From Flavobacterium psychrophilum (GTDB taxonomy: Bacteria; Bacteroidota; Bacteroidia; Flavobacteriales; Flavobacteriaceae): a stretch of DNA of 20,122 nucleotides. Numbering within the stretch: the stretch's first letter is position 1; each line of letters begins with the position of its first letter. Below are positions 15,428 to 20,122 of the stretch, piece after piece. The notes under the pieces are model-generated. The model worked only from the letters and a program-made list of their open reading frames with translations, did not search any database and had not been told where the DNA came from. The position numbers and the translations under genes were made by a program. The stretch is taken from NCBI GenBank assembly GCA_945872875.1, contig CAMCBB010000020.1:1-20122 (forward strand), in the 5' to 3' direction.

Positions 15428-16171
15428 TCAAATAGAGTTAATTTCTTTTTGAAATGCGAAATAGGCTCTTTTCGAAGCAATTTCTTCTGCTTTCTTTTTA
15501 GAGGTTGCTCTCGATTTAGCTACTACTTTTTCATCGATACTTAATTTCACTCCAAAAAAACGTTCTCCATCAATTCCATTGTCTTCAAAAACATCGTAAT
15601 AAAAATGTTTTTTTTCTTTTTGGCACCATTCAATAACCAAACTTTTATAACTAATAACTTTTCCCTCCAATCGTGCAATATCTACATACGGAATAATTAC
15701 TCGTTTATGAATAAATTGTTCACAGCCTAAGTATCCTTTATCTAAAAAAATTGCACCTACTAATGCCTCAAATAGGTTGCCGTGAATATTTTCTCCAAAG
15801 TGTTGTGGTGGCACCTTACTTTCTACAAATTTGATTAGATTTAAATCTCGTCCTAATTCGTTTAAGTGATCTCTACTTACAATTTTCGAACGCATTTTAG
15901 TTAAATAACCCTCGTCTCCAGTAGGCACTTGTTTGTATAAATGAGCAGCAATTACAGAGCTTAGCATAGCGTCTCCTAGAAATTCTAAACGCTCGTAGTT
16001 TATTGGCAAACCCTTTTCATCAATAAGGTTTGACGAACGGTGGGTAAAAGCTTTTTGGTAATATTTTAAGTTTTGAGGTTTGAATCCAATAATATTTTCG
16101 ATGGTAACAAAAAAATTCCCGCCTGCTGTAGGACGGGAATTTTTAGAAAATATTTTGGGAAGAAATCGCAT
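15428..16171 (-). CDS. rnc: Ribonuclease III
   Basis: Double-stranded-RNA endonuclease for rRNA and mRNA processing, 247 aa. The catalytic domain spans about 22-165, with the signature YERLEFLGDAML (59-70; E63 and D67 as metal ligands) and the second helix HGNLFEALVGAIFLD (130-144). The dsRNA-binding domain is at about 172-240 (SYKSLVIEWCQ to the final SKKKAEEIASKRAY). At the second metal site the usual Asp is replaced by N132 (GN-LFEA), with E135 kept. The first ~20 residues are an extension before the conserved core and contain a terminator-like hairpin. The start is 6 bases after fabF ends, and no alternative in-frame ATG or GTG exists before the catalytic motif, so this start is preferred. 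Confidence 0.95.
   Translation of the reverse strand: MRFLPKIFSKNSRPTAGGNFFVTIENIIGFKPQNLKYYQKAFTHRSSNLIDEKGLPINYERLEFLGDAMLSSVIAAHLYKQVPTGDEGYLTKMRSKIVSRDHLNELGRDLNLIKFVESKVPPQHFGENIHGNLFEALVGAIFLDKGYLGCEQFIHKRVIIPYVDIARLEGKVISYKSLVIEWCQKEKKHFYYDVFEDNGIDGERFFGVKLSIDEKVVAKSRATSKKKAEEIASKRAYFAFQKEINSI
16111..16144 (-). terminator. Intrinsic-terminator-like hairpin inside the rnc 5' coding region
   Basis: AAAAATTCCCG (16111-16121) and CGGGAATTTTT (16134-16144) form a perfect 11-pair stem around a 12-base loop; CCT/AGG in the loop add three possible pairs. On the minus strand (rnc sense) the GC-rich stem TTCCCG/CGGGAA is followed by seven T, the form of a Rho-independent terminator. It is translated as codons about 10-21 of rnc. 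The A-run on the other side also makes it plausible in both directions. Whether it terminates, is read through by translation, or is cut as an RNA stem is unknown. Confidence 0.7.
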
Positions 16172-16177
16172 GAAATC

Positions 16178-17431
16178 TTAGTCTTCTAATTTTTTAAATA
16201 AAACACATGCATTATGTCCGCCAAATCCAAATGTATTACTCATGGCAACTTTAATTTCTCTTTTTTGAGGTGAATTAAGTGTTAAATTTAGAGATGGATC
16301 AATGTTTTCATCTACTACAGTATGATTAATTGTAGGAGGCACAATTCCATGTTTCATTGCTAAAATTACAGCAATAGCTTCAACAGCACCTGCAGCACCA
16401 AGTAAATGACCAGTCATGGATTTTGTAGAATTAATATTGATTTTTTTTGCGTGATCTCCAAATACATGGCTAATAGCTTTCAATTCGGCCACATCTCCAA
16501 GTGGAGTAGAAGTTCCGTGAGTGTTGATGTGATCAACAAGTTCTGGAGCCATACCTGCATCTCTTAGGGTGTTTTCCATTACAGCAATTACACCAATTCC
16601 CTCAGGATGTGGCGCAGTTAAATGGTATGCATCAGAAGACATTCCGCCTCCGCCAATTTCACAATATATTTTAGCTCCACGTGCTTTTGCATGTTCGTAT
16701 TCTTCAAGAACTATTGCACCAGAACCTTCTCCTAAAACAAATCCATCACGAGTTGCATCGAATGGGCGAGAAGCCGTTTCCGGACTTTCATTTCTTGTTG
16801 ACAAGGCGTGCATAGAATTAAATCCACCCATACCAGCAATAGTAACCGCTGCTTCAGATCCTCCAGTAATAATTACATCACACATTCCTAATCGAATGTA
16901 GTTAAAAGCATCAATCATTGCATTTGCCGAGGAGGCACAAGCAGAAACTGTTGTATAATTTGGCCCCATAAATCCATTTCTCATAGAAATGTGTGCAGGA
17001 GCAATATCTGCAATCATTTTTGGAATAAAGAACGGGTTGAACTTTGGAGTTCCATCGCCTTTAGCATAGTATAAAACTTCTTCTTGAAAAGTTTCTAATC
17101 CCCCAATTCCAGCGCCCCAAATTACACCAACTCTATTTTTATTTACATTATCCTGTGTGATTCCCGCGTCTTTAATGGCTTCATCACTTGATGCAATTGC
17201 ATAGTGTGAAAATTTATCTAATCTGCGAGATTCTTTACGATCCATGTAATCTTCAATATTGAAGTTTTTTACTTCACAAGCAAATTTGGTCTTATGCTTT
17301 TCAGTATCGTAATAAGTTATTGGAGCAGCGCCGCTTTTTCCATTAATTAAACCATCCCAATATTCTTGAATGGAATTTCCAATTGGAGTTAGCGCACCAA
17401 GACCAGTTACAACAACACGCTTTAATTGCAT
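16178..17431 (-). CDS. fabF: Beta-ketoacyl-ACP synthase II
   Basis: Condensing enzyme of type II fatty-acid synthesis that extends acyl-ACP with malonyl-ACP. The 417-aa length is normal for FabF. The thiolase-fold catalytic triad is present: nucleophile C165 (TVSACASSANAM), H305 (INTHGTSTPLGD) and H342 (KSMTGHLLGAAGAVE), with K337 just before it. RRLDKFSHYA (about 69-78) and FGFGGHN (about 401-407) are also typical. It lies directly downstream of acpP, separated by a terminator and a putative promoter, and 6 bases upstream of rnc. The acpP-fabF pair provides carrier and synthase. The N-terminal MQLKRVVVTGLG gives the expected start. Confidence 0.97.
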   Translation of the reverse strand: MQLKRVVVTGLGALTPIGNSIQEYWDGLINGKSGAAPITYYDTEKHKTKFACEVKNFNIEDYMDRKESRRLDKFSHYAIASSDEAIKDAGITQDNVNKNRVGVIWGAGIGGLETFQEEVLYYAKGDGTPKFNPFFIPKMIADIAPAHISMRNGFMGPNYTTVSACASSANAMIDAFNYIRLGMCDVIITGGSEAAVTIAGMGGFNSMHALSTRNESPETASRPFDATRDGFVLGEGSGAIVLEEYEHAKARGAKIYCEIGGGGMSSDAYHLTAPHPEGIGVIAVMENTLRDAGMAPELVDHINTHGTSTPLGDVAELKAISHVFGDHAKKININSTKSMTGHLLGAAGAVEAIAVILAMKHGIVPPTINHTVVDENIDPSLNLTLNSPQKREIKVAMSNTFGFGGHNACVLFKKLED

Positions 17432-17462
17432 ATAATTTTTTTTAATAGTATTTTAAATAAAT

Positions 17463-17508
17463 AATACCCCGTTTTCTTTATCATTAAGCTTAAAGAGACA
17501 AGGGTATT
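17463..17508 (-). promoter_or_regulatory. Inverted repeat in the fabF leader
   Basis: AATACCC (17463-17469) and GGGTATT (17502-17508) can pair, with a second nested pair CTTTA/TAAAG (17476-17480 and 17491-17495) and a self-complementary TTAAGCTTAA (17484-17493) at the centre. The element sits between the putative fabF promoter and the fabF ATG, about 32 bases before the start. It may be an untranslated-leader structure or attenuator; no T-run directly follows, so it is not a standard terminator. Confidence 0.4.
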
Positions 17509-17519
17509 TCAATATTGTG

Positions 17520-17536
17520 TGATTGAAATTCAATCA
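17520..17536. promoter_or_regulatory. 17-base perfect palindrome, possible operator for fabF
   Basis: T-GATTGAA-A-TTCAATC-A: eight-base arms around a single central base. It overlaps the end of the TAATTTTG element at 17535-17542 and would cover the transcription start of fabF. Dyads of this size and position are typical of dimeric repressor sites. No regulator is identified; other members of a regulon cannot be searched here. Confidence 0.5.
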
Positions 17537-17542
17537 AAATTA
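17535..17542 (-). promoter_or_regulatory. Putative -7 element of a fabF promoter
   Basis: The minus strand reads TAATTTTG, an exact TAnnTTTG match, about 104 bases before the fabF ATG and just after the acpP terminator. No TTG box is visible at the usual upstream distance, where the T-rich tail of the terminator lies. Confidence 0.45.
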
Positions 17543-17569
17543 GTTTAAATTTTTTAATAATAATAAAAA

Positions 17570-17594
17570 CCCGTATACATTATATGCATACGGG
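17570..17594 (-). terminator. Rho-independent terminator of acpP
   Basis: CCCGTAT (17570-17576) and ATACGGG (17588-17594) form a 7-pair stem, extended after one mismatch by CAT/ATG around a TAT loop. On the minus strand the stem is followed by GTTTTTATTATT. It starts 11 bases after the acpP stop. This is a standard intrinsic terminator and would reduce transcription from acpP into fabF. Confidence 0.85.
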
Positions 17595-17605
17595 CTTTTG
17601 AGTTA

Positions 17606-17842
17606 TTATTTTTTTGCTTCTTCAATGTATGAAATAGCTTGACCTACTGTAGAAATATTTTCTGCTTGATCGTCTGGAATTTGAATATCAAATTCTTTTT
17701 CGAACTCCATGATAAGCTCCACAGTGTCTAATGAATCAGCTCCTAAATCATTTGTGAAGCTTGCTTCTGTTACAACTTCATTCTCGTCAACGCCTAATTT
17801 GTCTACGATAATCGCTTTAACTCTTGATGCAATGTCTGACAT
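17606..17842 (-). CDS. acpP: Acyl carrier protein
   Basis: A 78-aa acidic protein carrying growing acyl chains on a 4'-phosphopantetheine arm for fatty-acid synthesis. The attachment serine is S37 in the conserved [17 protein letters not shown] segment; the four-helix fold is complete ([11 protein letters not shown] to ISYIEEAKK). Length and charge are normal. A TATTTTTG element lies 30 bases before the ATG, and a good intrinsic terminator follows the stop, so acpP probably makes an abundant short mRNA separate from fabF. It is divergent from purN. Confidence 0.98.
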   Translation of the reverse strand: MSDIASRVKAIIVDKLGVDENEVVTEASFTNDLGADSLDTVELIMEFEKEFDIQIPDDQAENISTVGQAISYIEEAKK

Positions 17843-17872
17843 AATCTTTAATTTTAAAATTTAAATTGTTGG

Positions 17873-17880
17873 CAAAAATA
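17873..17880 (-). promoter_or_regulatory. Putative -7 element of acpP
   Basis: The minus strand reads TATTTTTG, matching TAnnTTTG, 30 bases before the acpP ATG. No clear -33 TTG is present. Confidence 0.5.
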
Positions 17881-18066
17881 AAAAACTTTATTTTAAAACC
17901 ACCTTTTTAGTTAATAAATAATAAGTACGAAATTAAAAAAATAAAATTAAACCCACTCATCTATTGTGTTTTATTATAAAATTTCTTTTTTCCTAATACA
18001 TTTATTATAATTGAATTATCAAAATATTTAAGATTAATATACTACTAATTTAAAATAAAACTTCTG

Positions 18067-18074
18067 TATTTTTG
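18067..18074 (+). promoter_or_regulatory. Putative -7 element of purN
   Basis: TATTTTTG matches TAnnTTTG and is identical to the element at acpP on the opposite strand. It lies 20 bases before the ATG at 18095 and only 11 before the upstream GTG at 18086, which supports the ATG as the true start. Confidence 0.5.
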
Positions 18075-18094
18075 CACTACTGAAAGTGTATATA

Positions 18095-18658
18095 ATGAAA
18101 AAAATAATATTGTTTGCTTCGGGCTCTGGAACAAATGCTGAAAAAATCATCAAACATTGTCAAGAAAACAATAAAATTGAGGTGGTTAGAGTATATACAA
18201 ATAATCCTATAGCCCAAGTTATTGAAAGAGCTAATAACTTAAATGTACCTACAGAAGTTTTTTCTAGAACAGAATTTAATGAAGGGCAAGTTTTAGATAA
18301 AGTAACAAATGACGCTCCCGATTTAATTGTATTAGCAGGTTTTTTATGGAAGTTTCCCGAATCAATCATTAAGGTCTTTCCTAATAAAGTCATTAATATA
18401 CACCCTGCATTATTACCAAAATACGGAGGAAAAGGAATGTACGGAATGAATGTGCACCAAGCCATATTAGAAAACAAAGAAAAAGAAACGGGCATCACCA
18501 TTCATTATGTAAATGAAAATTACGATGAAGGTGCCATTATTTTTCAAAAATCAGTTTCAATTGAAGATTGCAATACCGCTGAAGCTATTGCACATAAAAT
18601 TCATTTACTTGAACATCAATACTTTCCAGAAGTAATTGAATCACTTCTAACTACCTAA
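18095..18658 (+). CDS. purN: Phosphoribosylglycinamide formyltransferase
   Basis: Purine biosynthesis enzyme (GART) that moves a formyl group from 10-formyl-tetrahydrofolate to GAR. Starting at the ATG of MKKIILFASGSGTNAEK, the product is 187 aa, the normal PurN size. The nucleotide-binding loop FASGSGTN (7-14), the catalytic segment NIHPALLPKYGGKGMYG (N101, H103) and the Asp in ENYDEGAIIF (D144) are all present. An in-frame GTG at 18086 would add three residues (YI and a start) but lies closer to the promoter element, so I chose the ATG. rnhA starts 4 bases after the stop, suggesting one transcript. Confidence 0.95.
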   Translation: MKKIILFASGSGTNAEKIIKHCQENNKIEVVRVYTNNPIAQVIERANNLNVPTEVFSRTEFNEGQVLDKVTNDAPDLIVLAGFLWKFPESIIKVFPNKVINIHPALLPKYGGKGMYGMNVHQAILENKEKETGITIHYVNENYDEGAIIFQKSVSIEDCNTAEAIAHKIHLLEHQYFPEVIESLLTT

Positions 18659-18662
18659 TTTT

Positions 18663-19142
18663 ATGTCTCATCAAGTTCACATATATACAGATGGTGCTGC
18701 CAAAGGAAACCCAGGAAACGGAGGTTATGGTGTAGTTATGGAATTGGTTGGAACTCCGCACAAAAAAGAGTTTTATGAAGGTTTTAGATTAACTACAAAT
18801 AATAGAATGGAATTGCTAGCCGTAATTGTAGGTTTGGAAAAATTAAAAAATCCAAATATGAAAGTATTGGTAATTTCTGACTCTAAGTATGTTGTAGATT
18901 CTGTAGAAAAAAAATGGGTTCTTGGTTGGGAAAAGAAAGGTTTTGCCAATAGAAAAAATCCCGATTTGTGGAAACGATTTCTAAAATCATATCGAAAACA
19001 CCAAGTAGATTTTAAATGGATAAAAGGACACAACAATCACCCTCAAAACGAGCGTTGTGATGAACTTGCCGTTTATGCTACCGGATTAAGTGAATTATCT
19101 GTAGATGTGTTTTATGAAAATGAAGAAGAAAAGTTGCTGTAA
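18663..19142 (+). CDS. rnhA: Ribonuclease HI
   Basis: Nuclease that cuts the RNA strand of RNA-DNA hybrids, removing primers and R-loops. The 159-aa length is standard. The acidic catalytic set is complete: D10 (IYTDGAAKGNPG), E50 (NNRMELLAV), D73 (VISDSKYVVD) and D133 (ERCDELA), with the helping H123 in KGHNNHPQNE. The basic loop WVLGWEKKGFANRKNPDLWK (about 85-104) is the substrate-binding handle. It follows purN by 4 bases. It ends convergent with the small helix-turn-helix gene; no terminator hairpin is seen in the 5-base gap. Confidence 0.96.
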   Translation: MSHQVHIYTDGAAKGNPGNGGYGVVMELVGTPHKKEFYEGFRLTTNNRMELLAVIVGLEKLKNPNMKVLVISDSKYVVDSVEKKWVLGWEKKGFANRKNPDLWKRFLKSYRKHQVDFKWIKGHNNHPQNERCDELAVYATGLSELSVDVFYENEEEKLL

Positions 19143-19147
19143 GTAAT

Positions 19148-19480
19148 TTAATTAGAATTGTTTGACTTTAACAGCTCGTTATATTCCTCAAGTAATCGTA
19201 AGTATTTATTTTTCCAATGCTCATTTGATTGTTTTTCATTTTGTCCGCAAGTAGCAGGTTCAATTAATCCCAACATAGAAGGTCTAATTTCTTTAATTTC
19301 TATACTGAAATTATAATGAATGATTTTTTCTAATTCAAGAACCACATCTAAAGATACGCTCGGATTTTCAAACATGAGGTAAACCCACCTTCTACTTTTA
19401 CCTAGCCTTTTAGCCAACTCTGTTATTGAAAATCCACTTTTATAAACCGCTTTCTTAATTATTTCTCCTCGATGTATCAT
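19148..19480 (-). CDS. Small helix-turn-helix DNA-binding protein with a C-terminal helix
   Basis: A 110-aa protein. Residues about 16-40 (GFSITELAKRLGKSRRWVYLMFENP) form a helix-turn-helix of the XRE/Cro type, with the family phrase IT-ELAKRLGKS and a recognition helix SRRWVYLMF. The following helix SLDVVLELEKIIHYNF is like those of Cro-type repressors. The C-terminus (about 85-106, SNEHWKNKYLRLLEEYNELLKS) is a coiled-coil-like helix that may drive dimerisation. A single Cys sits at about 78. It could be a repressor of itself or of the divergent PfkB gene, since a 7-3-7 inverted repeat lies between them. The class is clear; the target is not known. Confidence 0.8.
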   Translation of the reverse strand: MIHRGEIIKKAVYKSGFSITELAKRLGKSRRWVYLMFENPSVSLDVVLELEKIIHYNFSIEIKEIRPSMLGLIEPATCGQNEKQSNEHWKNKYLRLLEEYNELLKSNNSN

Positions 19481-19727
19481 TTTACAAATGTTTAGTATTA
19501 ATTGAGAAGTATTATTTATAATTATTACACAAAAACGAGTAAAAAAATTAGAAATATTGTAAAAGTGTGAATTTCATATAAATGTAGTGATTAATAAACT
19601 ATTAATGTTATTTTGTATTTTTTATTTACACTAATTAATTATAGGGCTTTTTTAAATTAAGTTTTAATATTTATACTTTTAAACTTCTAAACTAAAACCT
19701 ATCTTTGCCTTTTTAATTTAAAAAACG
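19481..19727. other. Divergent gap between the HTH gene and the PfkB gene
   Basis: 247 bases, very AT-rich. It holds an inverted repeat ATTAATA-AAC-TATTAAT (19590-19596 and 19600-19606), which is a possible operator but made almost only of A/T, and the TATCTTTG element at 19700-19707. No open frame, hairpin with T-run or tandem repeat was seen. Confidence 0.45.
19700..19707 (+). promoter_or_regulatory. Putative -7 element of the PfkB gene
   Basis: TATCTTTG matches TAnnTTTG, 20 bases before the ATG at 19728. No clear -33 box lies upstream in the A/T-rich region. Confidence 0.5.
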
Positions 19728-20122
19728 ATGAACAAACTTTTAATAGTAGGTACCGTTGCTTTTGACGCTATCGAAACCCCTTTTGGAAAAACAGATAAAA
19801 TACTTGGCGGAGCTGCAACCTATATAGGTTTGTCTGCCTCTCATTTTAATGTAAAATCTGCAATTGTATCGGTGGTTGGAGAAGATTTTCCTCAAGAATA
19901 TTTAAATCTTTTAACTTCAAGAAACATCGATATTTCTGGAATTGAAGTTGTAAAAGGAGGAAAAACTTTTTTTTGGAGCGGTAAATACCATAACGATTTA
20001 AACTCTCGAGATACTTTAATTACAGAACTTAATGTATTAGCAGATTTTAATCCAGTAGTACCTCAAGATTATAAAGATGCCGATGTGGTTATGTTAGGTA
20101 ATTTACATCCAATTGTTCAAAC
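19728..20122 (+). CDS. PfkB-family carbohydrate kinase (start only, cut by right edge)
   Basis: The frame opens with MNKLLIVGTVAFDAIETPFG and runs open to the window end (131 codons). The start VGTVAFDAI is typical of ribokinase-like PfkB proteins, followed by LGGAATYIGLSASHF (the glycine-rich segment), a SVVGEDFP element and the region before the first substrate-binding strands. The C-terminal ATP motif, including the DTxGAGD-like segment, is outside the window. Whether it is a ribokinase, fructokinase or adenosine kinase cannot be told. A promoter element 20 bases upstream fits. Confidence 0.85.
   Translation, partial: MNKLLIVGTVAFDAIETPFGKTDKILGGAATYIGLSASHFNVKSAIVSVVGEDFPQEYLNLLTSRNIDISGIEVVKGGKTFFWSGKYHNDLNSRDTLITELNVLADFNPVVPQDYKDADVVMLGNLHPIVQ

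Larger units (their letters stand above)
17843..18094. other. Divergent acpP-purN gap
   Basis: About 250 bases of very AT-rich DNA. Apart from the two TAnnTTTG promoter elements near each end I see no hairpin with a T-run, no tandem repeat and no open frame of note. Confidence 0.5.

Noticed and set aside
16569..16901. 110-aa plus-strand frame opposite fabF
   Set aside because: Covered by the catalytic part of fabF; no independent support.
18011..18022. TTGA-ATTA-TCAA dyad in the acpP-purN gap, similar in look to the fabF palindrome
   Set aside because: Only four-base arms in very AT-rich DNA; expected by chance.
18086..18094. GTG start for purN three codons upstream of the ATG
   Set aside because: Too close to the -7 element and gives a non-standard MYI extension; the ATG fits the family start better.
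18160..18501. 113-aa minus-strand frame opposite purN
   Set aside because: Inside the conserved purN sequence; amino-acid make-up is that of an antisense shadow.

Overview
The window looks like a chromosomal core region of a member of the Bacteroidota, most likely Flavobacteriaceae (Flavobacterium-like). The reasons are: AT-rich DNA; several intergenic TAnnTTTG (-7 type) promoter elements; starts that mostly lack a clear Shine-Dalgarno sequence; and gene sets typical of this group, namely a full moxR-Bat operon, an acpP-fabF-rnc-IPExxxVDY-pyk cluster and pheS. I see no tRNA, rRNA, insertion sequence, prophage or CRISPR array. No gap between genes exceeds about 250 bases.

Layout. 1-38 is the first codons of a minus-strand gene cut by the window edge. 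123-1142 is pheS (minus), followed by a small conserved gene of unknown function (1236-1592, minus) that is divergent from a CvpA-family membrane protein (1717-2190, plus). 2199-11180 is one long minus-strand operon, read from right to left: moxR AAA+ ATPase, a DUF58 protein, a 542-aa two-helix membrane protein, batA, batB, batC, batD, batE. 11351-13380 holds two plus-strand genes, an aldo/keto reductase and a Schlafen AlbA_2-type protein. 13392-17842 is minus strand, read from right to left: acpP, fabF, rnc, an IPExxxVDY-family gene, pyk. 18095-19142 is purN-rnhA on plus. 19148-19480 is a small helix-turn-helix protein on minus. 19728 to the right edge is the start of a PfkB-family carbohydrate kinase on plus.

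How the genes fit together. The Bat operon encodes a MoxR-type AAA+ chaperone with three von Willebrand factor A proteins (soluble DUF58, membrane-anchored BatA and BatB), two TPR proteins (BatC, BatE) and two large membrane-anchored periplasmic proteins (BatD and the 542-aa protein). This is probably one envelope-associated chaperone or stress complex. The acpP-fabF-rnc run joins fatty-acid elongation with RNA processing, as in many bacteria, and is followed by pyk of glycolysis. purN and rnhA are spaced 4 bases apart and probably co-transcribed.

The most interesting non-coding signals are: a near-perfect intrinsic-terminator hairpin inside the first codons of rnc; a 17-base perfect palindrome overlapping a putative fabF promoter just after the acpP terminator; two different 7-base tandem repeats, one beside the pheS promoter and one between moxR and the DUF58 gene; and a paired AACGTTAT repeat upstream of the IPExxxVDY-pyk unit. 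The Bat system itself is known, but the 542-aa component with its extra C-terminal domain is poorly described.
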